Assembly: GCA_948146395.1 (NCBI GenBank)
Contig: OX411552.1
Location: 12,446,957 to 12,510,956 of the forward strand
Reading direction: 5' to 3'
DNA: 64,000 nt
DNA from: Fragum whitleyi
Taxonomy: Eukaryota > Mollusca > Bivalvia > Cardiida > Cardiidae
Positions 33,937 to 47,610 of this stretch are shown here, piece by piece. Under the pieces are notes generated by a model. That model was not told the origin of the DNA. It searched no databases and was given only the letters and a program-made list of their open reading frames with translations. The translations under genes and the position numbers were made by a program. How positions within the stretch are numbered: position 1 is the stretch's first letter; each line of letters starts with the position of its first letter.

Positions 33937-35842
33937 TTAACATTGAACTGTTGTCAATCAATCACATCAAATTTACTGCATCTTTATTGACTGCATCTAC
34001 CGTATTTCAAATTAGCTGCTTACTAACATATATTAAACATGCATTGAAATTTATGTATTGTTATATTCATCAAATGATCATTATAAATGCAAATCTATAA
34101 ATACCACTTATATAGAGATGTTTGTACAAAAAATGCAGTGTCTATGCTATTTAGGGGGGGTGCAATAGATTTGCAATAATCCCACTATATAAACTTTCTT
34201 GTTATATAACAATTTTTTTGTGAGTTTGTTGCAAGCATAAATCTGTTGTGTGTATGCAATTACTAATCACATTTAGTTTAAGAAGACGCATTGACATTTC
34301 ATGCATGTTTTTTTAAACAATGACAAACAATCGCTACCCATAAACACAAAATTATTTAGTTATGGAAAACATCTGGAAAAGGAAATTGTGCGAGAATCAC
34401 CACTTTCAAAAATATATTTCTTAATCTCCATATATGAAATTTGCACACATTTCCAACAAAATCCCATGTATGCAAAGTTAAGACTAAGATCAGCCTGTGC
34501 AGCTGTACAATCTGATCATAATCTAAAGTCTGCATTCAGTGGATAGATATTTGAGCCTGTGCGACAAATTTCCAATAACTCCATATGAGAATGATTTATA
34601 AACTTTGATTAACATGGACTGTCAGTGCATTAAAATTATTCTTTGATTTTGAGCAGACACTGAGTGAGTGGCTAGCTAAAAAGCACAAAGTTAAGACTCT
34701 GACAGACTATGCTGATGCACAGGCCATTCATAAGTCTTAGCAAAGTGTATGTGTAAAATTTTGCGAAAAACATTACACATGCAAAATTGTCTCAATCTGT
34801 TTCAACTCTCTGAATATTTCCCATGTACCAAAAGGTTTAACAAGCTAGACAACATCATCAGGTTTGCGCACATGACTTTAAAATTGACAAAAATGCCACT
34901 GGAAGCCAAAATCCTTTTACAATCTGGTTTTATATTCTGGTACCGAGTCAAGAAGCCTGGTGATATTTTGTGAGATGAGTATAATGTTGGGCTTTTTCAT
35001 CAAGAACATCAAAACAATGGGCATGTATATAATACACAAATATATAATTTGCAATTATTGACCATAGTTAACTATGAACAAATGTAAACGTAAGTTGAGC
35101 TTGTACTGATCAAATCAAAATGCCATCACAAAATACAACAATTGCCGCAATCTTAAAAGCTATAACTATTTCAAATACAGGTATTTATCTTTTTTTCTAG
35201 TACAGATTGATAGTTTGGGGTCTGATGCCCCTTTCAACATTTCTTCAGCATTTGTTTCATCTATCCAAAGTTTCTTTCGCCAGTGCAACAACTTTTTATT
35301 GGAGCCACTAGCTTCCCATCCCATTGAGGCATATTACTTATCAATTGCCTATTAGTGGGAGATAAATGACACTTGTTACACTAAATATTGTCAAATGTCA
35401 AATAAAAGTTGGTTAAACCCGGATAAGAAATCAGGATCCCAGGATTGAAAACCAAACAAGTAACAGATTGAGCTAGCCTGGCTTGACTATCAGTAACCAT
35501 CGCTATTTTTTTTGTGTTTCTACCACTTAAACATTTTTAGCATTTTATGAACAAGCTTAATATTTATCCTCTGTAATCCAAATTAGAAATTTTACAATAT
35601 GACAATTGACTGAATTCTTTAGAGAATGTAATTTTTTTATGAAACCAAACACTCAAATCCAAAAATCATTTTTTTCTTACACAATTTCCAACCAAGTGCT
35701 TTTCTTTGTAGGTGTCAAGACAATTTATGAGGCAATAAAATTATATATTACTCTTTGCTATTTATCAAACCATTTTTTTTTTATTTCTTGGTTCAAGGGA
35801 ACAGTGATCCATTCTGTCTCAAAACTGGAATAACTGGAATAA

Positions 35843-36002
35843 AGGTAGTGGTACCGAAATAGTTCAAAAACATTTTGGAAGGTATGATCTTTCACAATGT
35901 TGACCGAGGCTTTCTAATGAAAATCATTAGGAAACCTCTGTCAATACTGTTAAAGTTCATTACCTCCCAAACATTGCAGATCTATTATGGGCCCACTACC
36001 TA
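35843..36002. mobile_element. TTAA-type foldback element
   Basis: GGTAGTGGTACC start and GGGCCCACTACC end; centre CTTTCTAATG / CATTAGGAAACC. Flanks are degraded. Copied at 41846-42005. Confidence 0.7.
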
Positions 36003-36123
36003 AAAATAAAATGACCTTCCATCAATTATATTTTCTATATTTCCGGCGATGGGCTGCTTTTGTCTGATATCTACATAAAATATGGGTATAACTTAAAAGG
36101 GATTTGGATCTTATCTAAATAGA

Positions 36124-37431
36124 CAAGAGGACCCTGAGGGCCCTAAATCGCTCACCTGATATTTCAAGTAAATTATCATTAAGACTCCTATGATATGGCA
36201 TGAACCTTCCCATTTTCAACAGAGTTCATTCTTGTGACCTGGCAAACATTTTGATCAAAATTCATGAAGATTGGACTATATTTGTGGCGTTTGGAGCTCT
36301 TACGAGAAAATTGTCACTAAGGCCCCTTTTCCCGTGATATGGCATGTATACTTCCCATTTTCAATGGACTTCATCCTCATGACCTAACAAACATTCTAAC
36401 AAAGTTTCATGATGATTGGACCATATTTGTGGCTTCTAGGGAGTAAACAAAAAAATTGTCATTAAGACACCTTTTCCTGTGATATGGCACCGATCCTTCC
36501 CATTTTCAATAGACTTCATCCTCATGACCTAACAAACATTCTGACCAAGTTTCATGAAAATTGGACCATATTTGTGGCTTCTAGAGTGAAAACAAGAAAT
36601 TTGTCATTAAGGCCCCTTTTCCCGTGATATGGCACGGATCCTTTCCATTTGAGCAATTTTCATAAGGGACCAACCAAGGAATATTTCTGCCAAGTTTGGT
36701 TGATTTTGACCCATAAGTTTAGGAGGAGATGTCGTTTAAAGATATGTTTGACAAAATTGTCATTAAGGCGCCTTTTTCCGTGATATGGCACGGATCCTTC
36801 CTATTTTCAATAGACTTCATCCTCATGACCTAACAAACATTCTGACCAAGTTTCATGAAGATTGGACCATATTTGTGGCTTCTAGAGTGAAAACAAGAAA
36901 TTTGTCATTAAGGCCCCTTTTTCCATGATATGGCACGGATCCTTTCCATTTGAGCAATTTTCATAAGGGACCACCCAAGGAATATTTCTGCCAAGTTTGG
37001 TTGATTTTGACCCATAAGTTTAGGAGGAGATGTCGTTTAAAGATATTGTTGACAAAATTGTCATTAAGGCGCCTTTTTCTGTGAAATGGCACGGATCCTT
37101 CCCATTTTCAATAGACTTCATCCTCATGACCTAACAAACATTCTGACCAAGTTTCATGAAGATTGGACCATATTTGTGGCTTCTAGAGTGAAAACAAGAA
37201 ATTTGTCATTAAGGCCCCTTTTCCCCTGATATGGCACGGACCCTTTCCATTTGAGCAATTTTCATAAGGGACCACCCAAGGAATATTTCTGCCAAGTTTG
37301 GTTGATTTTGACCCATAAGTTTAGGAGGAGATGTCGTTTAAAGAAAAAGTTGACGCCATGACGGACAGACGGGCGCCGGACAACGATCAATCACAATAGC
37401 TCCCTTGAGCACTTCGTGCTCAGGTGAGCTA
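36124..37431 (-). mobile_element. Helentron-like element, copy B (chimera of A and C)
   Basis: 5' part (plus coordinates, to 37147) equals copy C at +6,003; 3' part (from 37174) equals copy A at -6,003. Diagnostic sites: ATTAAGACTCCTATGATATG and CAATAGACTTC agree with C; CCCCTGATATGGCACGGACC and GACGCCATGACGGACAGACG agree with A. Two 301 bp unit starts (36750, 37051). Confidence 0.85.
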
Positions 37432-40400
37432 AAAAGCAAATGGATTATGCTTTAATTTTAAATATCCTAACTCATAACGTCAACACGTAATAAGGCGAAG
37501 TTAGGAAGTGTTTGGTCCAAATTGAGGGGACAATTACGGGTAGTAACACTAGGAAGTACCGTTACAAAATGGGTTGCGCCGCTAGCACCTACCCAGGTAT
37601 ATCAAATTTTGATTTTTTTACGTCAGAGTCATAGCAGACTCTTGTTAATTTAATATTTTGTTAACATTAAATGATTTGAGACATGTGCAAAATTTCATTG
37701 ATTTCCGTCGGGAAATACCAAAGTTATAGTAAAAGTCCACGTATTTTTTTATCCACCCTTATATTGTGTTGGCTGGAGCACCTAACAATGAATTCATGGT
37801 ATTTCTCTTACCAGTGCTACAATCACATCCCTTCCTAGCCTCCAGCTGCTATACCACAAACGTCTATGATTATCAACCCAATTGTGAGAGACTTATAGTC
37901 AGAAAAATGAGCGCCACCGTCGTCTTATCTCTTAAAGGTGTTTTCAGCAACAAATTTGTGGTGGCACCTTTGGGGGTTACCTAAAGTACTCAAACCTCCA
38001 ACTCTATTTACCCCCATTATGATCGCCAAACTAAACACTTAGATGGACCCTCTGAATAATCATTCACATCTTGATAATAAAGGGTATAAAATAAATAACC
38101 AACACAGAAATATTTAATGTGGTTTTATTCATTTTTTTTGTCATGTTTTTAATCATTTTTTTACTTTTTATTTCATTCAAATTTTTTACATCACATTTTT
38201 TAACATTACTTCAACAAAGTTTGTTTGAGAAGACAAAACAATGACATTTTTAATTTCAATAAAAACCCAACATTATAAAGTTAAAACTTGCTGCATTTTT
38301 CAAAATAAAACATTCAAACTGATAAAATATGAACATAATGAAGATTTTTTTTATTATTTGATTGATCCTAGGTAAGTTTAAAGTTCTCTTATATTTTGAT
38401 TGTAGTTTGTTTAGATTTTTAATGAGTTATTTTGACTTGTATAATCTTTTTTTGATGCTGTTGTTGATGCTATTTAGTTATAGTAATCTTCTTTATCCAA
38501 ATTTGTATATCATATCAATCATATTAAAGATGCATTAAGAGCATGTTATGAAGTATATCCATGCCATGCCGATGTTATTGTTAATTGCTCACCTGACCTA
38601 GCGGTCTAAAATCTAATGTCTAATAATGCTATTTGTGAAAAACTATTTGATATTTAAAAAGGACTAAAACCATCTGACCAAAATATATGAATTGACCTAT
38701 TATGATTTATGAGATTGATGGTTTAAAAATGTGGCCTTCAGAGTGTCTGTAAGTTTTTTGTCTAATAGATTCCATGACCTAATTTTTTGTACCGAATATG
38801 ATGTCAACCTTATCAACGATTTCATCAAATTGATTAATCCAACAATTTCATAAGTTGATAGGAATGAAATATGTCGGTTATGAAAATTACGACATTGGAC
38901 AACACAAAACAGACATCACACAACCACAGAACTTTACTTTGAGCACTTCACTCCATCATCAGCTGATCTTATAATTTAAGACAATTACATGTCTTACCTT
39001 TCCAAAACCTATTTTTATCTTGTCTATATTTTCTTAAATATTAAAGAATCCAAGAGAATATACTTTAATCTTCAAAGTGTCTTTAAAAGAAAATTTAGTT
39101 TAGTAGAAGCAAATCTACCAAAAAGGCACTTATAATCTACAACTAAAATATAAATTAGGCAATACAGATGAATTAAATATCAATGTTTAAGCAACTGGAT
39201 ATTTTATCTAGATAATAAATGATGTGACTGAATTTTGTACAGAAATGGTAAACTATTTATGAAGTGTTTATACAATTTCTTCTTTGATATTTTTTTCTCT
39301 GAGAGTGTGATACTAGAAAGAGAACATATATTACAATTCTATTCCTATTTCACACATTCTCCTATAATGTATAGAAAAAATTTATTAGAAATATCTTTAA
39401 TATTTTCCCTTTATGTCTGTTTAACTGCAGCTCTTTTATGCCACTTTTTAATTCAATTTTGGCTATTCAAAAATAAGGCATCCTATTACTTGTTATTTTC
39501 AGCTCAGATATTGCTGGTTTCTGTTCTTACCAAACAAAGCATTCATTATGGTGCATCATTAGAAATTGAGCCTGTGTGTGACATTTTCAACAATTTCATC
39601 CCTGTGTGACAGACTGGCGTTGAGTAGCACATGTGAGATAACGCCATCCACAGGCCAAATAAAAATTCTTTCTTGTATTAAATTTAGAACAAGATTCATA
39701 TAGAAATGGATTCATGATTAGTCTAACTTTATTGTTTTTATGCAGAGTGGCTTTATACTTTGGATTAAGGCGCTTCACTTAAGGAAGTGGACCCATAATA
39801 GTTCTGCAACATTTTGGAACTCATGCTCTTTCACAATGTTGACCAAGGTTTCCTAATGAAAATCATTAGGAAACCTTGGTCAACACTGTTAAAATTCATT
39901 ACTCTTGAAACGTTGCAAGACTATTACGGGTCTACTACCTTAACATTGAACTGTTGTCAATCAATCACATCAAATTTACTGCATCTTTATTGACTGCATC
40001 TACCGTATTTCAAATTAGCTGCTTACTAACATATATTAAACATGCATTGAAATTTATGTATTGTTATATTCATCAAATGATCATTATAAATGCAAATCTA
40101 TAAATACCACTTATATAGAGATGTTTGTACAAAAAATGCAGTGTCTATGCTATTTAGGGGGGGTGCAATAGATTTGCAATAATCCCACTATATAAACTTT
40201 CTTGTTATATAACAATTTTTTTGTGAGTTTGTTGCAAGCATAAATCTGTTGTGTGTATGCAATTACTAATCACATTTAGTTTAAGAAGACGCATTGACAT
40301 TTCATGCATGTTTTTTTAAACAATGACAAACAATCGCTACCCATAAACACAAAATTATTTAGTTATGGAAAACATCTGGAAAAGGAAATTGTGCGAGAAT

Positions 40401-42126
40401 CACCACTTTCAAAAATATATTTCTTAATCTCCATATATGAAATTTGCACACATTTCCAACAAAATCCCATGTATGCAAAGTTAAGACTAAGATCAGCCTG
40501 TGCAGCTGTACAATCTGATCATAATCTAAAGTCTGCATTCAGTGGATAGATATTTGAGCCTGTGCGACAAATTTCCAATAACTCCATATGAGAATGATTT
40601 ATAAACTTTGATTAACATGGACTGTCAGTGCATTAAAATTATTCTTTGATTTTGAGCAGACACTGAGTGAGTGGCTAGCTAAAAAGCACAAAGTTAAGAC
40701 TCTGACAGACTATGCTGATGCACAGGCCATTCATAAGTCTTAGCAAAGTGTATGTGTAAAATTTTGCGAAAAACATTACACATGCAAAATTGTCTCAATC
40801 TGTTTCAACTCTCTGAATATTTCCCATGTACCAAAAGGTTTTCCAAGCTAGACAACATCATCAGGTTTGCGCACATGACTTTAAAATTGACAAAAATGCC
40901 ACTGGAAGCCAAAATCCTTTTACAATCTGGTTTTATATTCTGGTACCGAGTCAAGAAGCCTGGTGATATTTTGTGAGATGAGTATAATGTTGGGCTTTTT
41001 CATCAAGAACATCAAAACAATGGGCATGTATATAATACACAAATATATAATTTGCAATTATTGACCATAGTTAACTATGAACAAATGTAAACGTAAGTTG
41101 AGCTTGTACTGATCAAATCAAAATGCCATCACAAAATACAACAATTGCCGCAATCTTAAAAGCTATAACTATTTCAAATACAGGTATTTATCTTTTTTTC
41201 TAGTACAGATTGATAGTTTGGGGTCTGATGCCCCTTTCAACATTTCTTCAGCATTTGTTTCATCTATCCAAAGTTTCTTTCGCCAGTGCAACAACTTTTT
41301 ATTGGAGCCACTAGCTTCCCATCCCATTGAGGCATATTACTTATCAATTGCCTATTAGTGGGAGATAAATGACACTTGTTACACTAAATATTGTCAAATG
41401 TCAAATAAAAGTTGGTTAAACCCGGATAAGAAATCAGGATCCCAGGATTGAAAACCAAACAAGTAACAGATTGAGCTAGCCTGGCTTGACTATCAGTAAC
41501 CATCGCTATTTTTTTTGTGTTTCTACCACTTAAACATTTTTAGCATTTTATGAACAAGCTTAATATTTATCCTCTGTAATCCAAATTAGAAATTTTACAA
41601 TATGACAATTGACTGAATTCTTTAGAGAATGTAATTTTTTTATGAAACCAAACACTCAAATCCAAAAATCATTTTTTTCTTACACAATTTCCAACCAAGT
41701 GCTTTTCTTTGTAGGTGTCAAGACAATTTATGAGGCAATAAAATTATATATTACTCTTTGCTATTTATCAAACCATTTTTTTTTTATTTCTTGGTTCAAG
41801 GGAACAGTGATCCATTCTGTCTCAAAACTGGAATAACTGGAATAAAGGTAGTGGTACCGAAATAGTTCAAAAACATTTTGGAAGGTATGATCTTTCACAA
41901 TGTTGACCGAGGCTTTCTAATGAAAATCATTAGGAAACCTCTGTCAATACTGTTAAAGTTCATTACCTCCCAAACATTGCAGATCTATTATGGGCCCACT
42001 ACCTAAAAATAAAATGACCTTCCATCAATTATATTTTCTATATTTCCGGCGATGGGCTGCTTTTGTCTGATATCTACATAAAATATGGGTATAACTTAAA
42101 AGGGATTTGGATCTTATCTAAATAGA
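37432..42126. repeat. Duplicated segment, copy 2 (4,695 bp)
   Basis: Second copy of 31429-36123, including its SINE fragment, foldbacks and unsupported frames. See copy 1 for differences. Confidence 0.93.
39783..39939. mobile_element. TTAA-flanked foldback, duplicated copy
   Basis: Copy of 33780-33936 carried by the segment duplication, TTAA flanks retained. Confidence 0.78.
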
Positions 42127-43735
42127 CAAGAGGACCCTGAGGGCCCTAAATCGCTCACCTGATATTTCAAGTAAATTATCATTAAGACTCCTATGATATG
42201 GCATGAACCTTCCCATTTTCAACAGAGTTCATTCTTGTGACCTGGCAAACATTTTGATCAAAATTCATGAAGATTGGACTATATTTGTGGCGTTTGGAGC
42301 TCTTACGAGAAAATTGTCACTAAGGCCCCTTTTCCCGTGATATGGCATGTATACTTCCCATTTTCAATGGACTTCATCCTCATGACCTAACAAACATTCT
42401 AACAAAGTTTCATGATGATTGGACCATATTTGTGGCTTCTAGGGAGTAAACAAAAAAATTGTCATTAAGACACCTTTTCCTGTGATATGGCACCGATCCT
42501 TCCCATTTTCAATAGACTTCATCCTCATGACCTAACAAACATTCTGACCAAGTTTCATGAAAATTGGACCATATTTGTGGCTTCTAGAGTGAAAACAAGA
42601 AATTTGTCATTAAGGCCCCTTTTCCCGTGATATGGCACGGATCCTTTCCATTTGAGCAATTTTCATAAGGGACCAACCAAGGAATATTTCTGCCAAGTTT
42701 GGTTGATTTTGACCCATAAGTTTAGGAGGAGATGTCGTTTAAAGATATGTTTGACAAAATTGTCATTAAGGCGCCTTTTTCCGTGATATGGCACGGATCC
42801 TTCCTATTTTCAATAGACTTCATCCTCATGACCTAACAAACATTCTGACCAAGTTTCATGAAGATTGGACCATATTTGTGGCTTCTAGAGTGAAAACAAG
42901 AAATTTGTCATTAAGGCCCCTTTTTCCATGATATGGCACGGATCCTTTCCATTTGAGCAATTTTCATAAGGGACCACCCAAGGAATATTTCTGCCAAGTT
43001 TGGTTGATTTTGACCCATAAGTTTAGGAGGAGATGTCGTTTAAAGATATTGTTGACAAAATTGTCATTAAGGCGCCTTTTTCTGTGAAATGGCACGGATC
43101 CTTCCCATTTTCAATAGACTTCATCCTCATGACCTAACAAACATTCTGACCAAGTTTCATGAAGATTGGACCATATCTGTGGCTTTTTGAGTGAAAACAA
43201 GAAATTTGTCATTAAGGCCCCTTTTCCCGTGATATGGCACAGATCCTTTCCATTTGAGCAATTTTCATAAGGGACCACCCAAGGAATATTTCTGCCAAGT
43301 TTGGTTGATTTTGACCCATAAGTTTAAGAGGAGATGTCGTTTAAAGATATTGTTGACAAAATTGTCATTAAGGCGCCTTTATCAGTGAAATGGCACGGAT
43401 CCTTCCCATTTTCAATAGACTTCATCCTCATGACCTAACAAACATTCTGACCAAGTTTCATGAAGATTTGACCATATTTGTGGCTTCTAGAGTGAAAACA
43501 AGAAATTTGTCATTAAGGCCCCTTTTCCCGTGATATGGCACGGATCCTTTCCATTTGAGCAATTTTCATAAGGGACCACCCAAGGAATATTTCTGCCAAG
43601 TTTGGTTGATTTTGACCCATAAGTTTAGGAGGAGATGTCGTTTAAAGAAAAAGTTGACACTGTGACGGACAGATGGACGCCGGACAACGATCGATCACAA
43701 TAGCTCCCTTGAGCACTTCGTGCTCAGGTGAGCTA
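42127..43735 (-). mobile_element. Helentron-like element family I, copy C (right of duplication)
   Basis: Three 301 bp unit starts (42753, 43054, 43355). Its left flank matches copy B; its right flank (AAAATATCTAAATACATG) is unique. The 3' end differs from A and B (GACACTGTGACGGACAGATG). Confidence 0.78.
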
Positions 43736-43867
43736 AAAATATCTAAATACATGAATACCTCAAGAATTTATTGATTGATTTTTTTTATTATTTTTATACA
43801 ACAACAGATACCACAAGAGTATTTTGTTGTTGGAAGAAAAATCTAAGAAGAAATCTAATGAAATTAT

Positions 43868-43886
43868 AAATATATATATATATATA
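43868..43886. repeat. TA dinucleotide tract
   Basis: About nine TA units in AT-rich DNA. Confidence 0.85.
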
Positions 43887-44444
43887 AAAAAAGATTTATT
43901 TTTGTTTTTAATGTAAACACAGGATTTAAGGCATTTTATTTTTCATTTTTGTTCTCTCCTCCAATCCTTTGTCTTGTTAGATTTGTCTTGAGAACCAGAA
44001 AATTAAATAGAATTGGCATTTTCGAATTTCAAAACTACTCATTTGGGATATACATTTTCTAAGAGAGATAAATTTAACTTTACTGGAAAGTTCATTACAC
44101 CTGAAAACTTAATCTTGTTTAACACCACCAAAATGTTCTTACTCTAGCTAATTCAACCTGTAGTTTCATTATTTTTTTGTAACATTAATCATGACTGGTG
44201 TTCCTGAATTTAATATACATATTAAACATTATTTCCTGACAAAATAAAAACATCTTCTTTACCTTGTATTTTAAACGTGTAACAACATTATTCCCAATTC
44301 AAATGTCCAATAAGTTTGAAGGGATTACATGTATTTCAAATTTAAAAGCAAGACCATCTTATACTGTTACCAAAAATACAGGATTTCTTTTAACTCTGCA
44401 GGAGATTATAAAACAACAACATAACATGCTAATACACTGCTTAA

Positions 44445-44602
44445 GGTAGTGTAACCCATAAAAAATCCACAACATTTTGGAAGTCATGATCTTTCACAGT
44501 GTTGACTGAGGTTTCTTAATGAAAATCTTAAGGAAACCTTGGTCAACACTGTAAAAGTTCATAACTTCTGAAATGTTGCAGAACTATTTTGGTTCCACCA
44601 TC
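44445..44602. mobile_element. TTAA-flanked foldback element
   Basis: TTAA at 44441-44444 and 44603-44606. Arms meet at GGTTTCTTAATG / CTTAAGGAAACC; outer GTTGACTGAGG / CCTTGGTCAAC. Confidence 0.75.
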
Positions 44603-45079
44603 TTAAGTATCTATTAATTCTTCTGGAGTCATTTCCATAGTTGCTCCTAAGATAGTGAACAACAATGCTAAGTTACAGGTAAATATCTTCAGTCACCTAA
44701 AAGATATACAATCCTGCTTTATGTTTGTCAAGCAAAATGCCAGAGATGATTATGGCTTATTTCTTATATTATATGTATGCATAACACCTGAACAATAATA
44801 CAGCTGGTCTTACACTGCATTTAGTGCCAATAAAAAAATTCAAGTATGCACACATATTGGCTGACAAACAATTGTAGTAAGTTAACTAAAGCTTAAGATT
44901 AACAAAACTTTACAAATAATAATGCATATCAACAAAACATCATAATCAAAAAGATGACAATTCAAGGTTCAGCCAAAACTATTTCAAATACATATAAATT
45001 ACAAAGGTACTCTAATAGTTTTGCACTGACCTCTAAAAAATGCTTTAATGGAACTGACAAAGGTGGTATACAACTTGAG

Positions 45080-45163
45080 GGTTCAGGGCAAGAGTGTACA
45101 CTGTGTATATACACTGTGTATATACACTTGGTACACTCTTGCGCTAAACCCTCAAACTTGACA
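45080..45163. repeat. Palindrome with inner repeat
   Basis: GAGGGTTCAGGGCAAGAGTG pairs with CACTCTTGCGCTAAACCCTC around a doubled ACTGTGTATATAC. The two opposed frames here are artefacts of the palindrome. Confidence 0.8.
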
Positions 45164-45570
45164 ATCTGAATTTTCTGTTGCATTTACCTGATGAGAACAC
45201 TTTATACGTTTCCAAATGAATATTTTGAAAATCCATATTCTATGTTCAACATGTATGTTTAAAGTGTTAAACTCCTATTCATTTATCATGAAAAATTTGA
45301 ATTGTTGAATTTGTTTATTTATGTTTAACTATATGAAGTAAAAATTTAGAGAAAGGATGATTGCATCTGACTGATGATTTTTGAGTCTCCATGGAAACTA
45401 AAATGAAGCATTGGTATACTAAATGCATGATTCATTGTTGTTGCCAAATTTTTTAATATATCATTCAATAATACAGACTATTAAATAATGAAAGACAATT
45501 TATGTATAGATTATAGGTAATACTGAAAACTGATCCATCCAAGAGTGAAATATTTACTGCCCTTCACTTG

Positions 45571-45718
45571 ACCAGCCCTGCTTTCAAAATGACAAAATGG
45601 TGAAAACTGTTTGCATATTATTATACCCTGCTTTGCACATGCACTTGTGTTCAAAGCAGGGTATAATTTGCAGCCAGTTATCTCCATTTCGTCATCCTGA
45701 ACGCAGTGCTGGCCTTAA
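45571..45718. repeat. Palindromic element family P145, copy 3
   Basis: AGCCCTGCTTTCAAAATGAC on the left and CGTCATCCTGAACGCAGTGC on the right, with central TTATACCCTGCTTTGCAC / CAAAGCAGGGTATAA. Confidence 0.75.
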
Positions 45719-46106
45719 ACAATTTCTTTTTTTTTTCCGTTTGTCATTGAGGATGCCAATAAGAGGCCCATTTAGATTTGTATATCTTATTATTGATATT
45801 TGACCAGAACTCATTTTAGAGGTACAAGTTGGTAAATTTATCTTAAGGATTATTTCTGTAACATTATATTTAAAATATTAAACTTGGTTAATTGAGTTTG
45901 ATAAAGGTTTGCTTGAAATATATGATTAAATAATTTAAGACTTACTCTCAAATTGTCAATATGCCCTGAATTTGAATTTAACCGAGCTTGAGTATTTTAT
46001 TCTTTTTTTATTCATCTTGAAGCCTTTTATTTTCTTGGCCATCACGAGACGATTCTTTTCAATGTGTTTCAGAAAGAATATACAGGGAAAAATCAAGGAT
46101 AGTTTT

Positions 46107-46177
46107 AGGGTTCATCGCAATACTATTATAAGTACCTATAAATATATAGGCACTTATAATAGTATTGCACTGAACCC
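46107..46177. repeat. Short palindrome family P65, copy 3
   Basis: Arms of GCAATACTATTATAAG-type sequence with a single mismatch in 24 bp, loop AATA; outer GGGTTCATC / GAACCCATG. Confidence 0.85.
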
Positions 46178-46861
46178 ATGAAATAGAATTTTAGAATTAA
46201 ATGTGACAATAGTTCTGACAAATAATGAATATGCTATTATATTTGAATGCAATGAGTTCTCCTTTAAGGGCAGCCTCTACTTTTTATGTACACTATTATC
46301 TATGAATATGCCATTCTTCATTCTTCAAAATATACATACATGTTTCTGAGCTTAAATATACATTCATGTAAAATATGCATATCATACAATGTAAGACCAT
46401 CCAAATAAAATATCACACACATCTCAACTGAATACATAGAATTTCATGCAAAAAGAGCTTCAGATAGAGGGAGTGTTTTTTTTCAAAATACATTTTGTTT
46501 CTTGTAGATGACACATTTTTGTGTGGACTTATTTGAACTGTCAAAGATACAATCTAAATCTGTATCATCATATCGTCTGTGGGTGATCATACCTTGTAAC
46601 TCCAGTTATTCAAGCTGTAGTTACTAGGTTTTGATTGCCAATTAAGAAAATGTTTGTTGATAAATATTACTTAAGATTGTCAACACTCCCTCTAATTTTG
46701 CGCTCTGTTGGAAATGCTGAGTAAATTAACAGGTAGGTAGAATGGACAAATTTTAGTCTTAGGCAGGCGTATCTTTTTCTAAACTGCCAACAAAAAATAA
46801 GGATCTTGTCATGCCACTTTAAAAAGTTTTTTCAATTAAATGACGAGGGTTGAGGCATATT

Positions 46862-46937
46862 GAGGGGTCAGTGCAACACTATTGTAAGTGCCTATAAATA
46901 TATAGGCACTTACAATAGTCTTGCACTAACCCCTTGA
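46862..46937. repeat. Short palindrome family P65, copy 4
   Basis: GGGGTCAGTGCAACACTATT and the rest of the arm pair with AATAGTCTTGCACTAACCCC; one mismatch in the inner 26 bp, loop AATA. Confidence 0.87.
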
Positions 46938-47436
46938 TATACCTTTTGCTTCCTTATATTTCTCAGACTTGTACAATTAAATCCCTTTCAAAACCATCAC
47001 CTGCTCATCTAATCTAAGTGATCCCACGCAAGCAAACCTGTTGGTTTTACTGTCTCAGACTTAAGTAGGTTAAACTTGTGACCAAAAGATCAAGAGCCTA
47101 TTGTGTTCCCAAATGGTACCTTAAGTCCCAGTTTGTTAATTCATTGCTCCCAATGTCAATTTTGCAAGATTTCCTGTTGTTGTTTTTTTTTCTTTGAAAA
47201 GTGAAAATATGACCGAGAGTAAAGATGTTCATATTACATATATCAAAATTCATGGGGAATTATATCTTCTTAGCATGATTTCCTACCTTACTCTCTTTCA
47301 TGTTGCTTTTTAACACATAATATTAGCTTAACAATTAAGATCTGTATACTTTGCACAGTGCATCATACGGTATGACATCTAAAATAGTAGAATAAAAAGA
47401 GATAATGTAACTTATAGAGAGATGTCATCAAAATTC

Positions 47437-47517
47437 TGAGTTTTGAGCAGTCACTGCAAAATTACTGAAAGTGCCTTTAAATATAAAGGCACTTACAATA
47501 GTTTTATGCTTACCCAC
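47437..47517. repeat. Short palindrome family P65, copy 5 (worn)
   Basis: AAGTGCCTTTA / TAAAGGCACTT core with a less perfect outer stem. Confidence 0.7.
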
Positions 47518-47610
47518 CAAATTATTTTTCCTTTAACTTTAGTCCTCATCATTCATTTCTGGCGACAAACATACCCATTATTATAGAATATATTTATTTT
47601 CACTTGAATT

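Larger units (their letters stand above)
31429..36123. repeat. Duplicated segment, copy 1 (4,695 bp)
   Basis: Matches 37432-42126 at a 6,003 bp offset. Differences found by eye are one T-run change near 31741, one near 32343, one base at 33297/39300 and two adjacent bases at 34839-34840/40842-40843. Contents are a minus-strand SINE (31757-31905) and two TTAA-type foldbacks; otherwise AT-rich. The 124-codon frame at 33232-33606 is hydrophobic but shows no family motif, and its end lies in a dispersed repeat (TTGAGCCTGTG). Confidence 0.93.

Noticed and set aside
30561..43735. Two independent insertions of one transposon as the sole cause of the repeated structure
   Set aside because: It would not explain the near-identical 4.7 kb non-transposon segment nor the C/A chimeric middle element.
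44954..45183. Two opposed frames of 71 and 73 codons
   Set aside because: They read the two strands of a palindrome.
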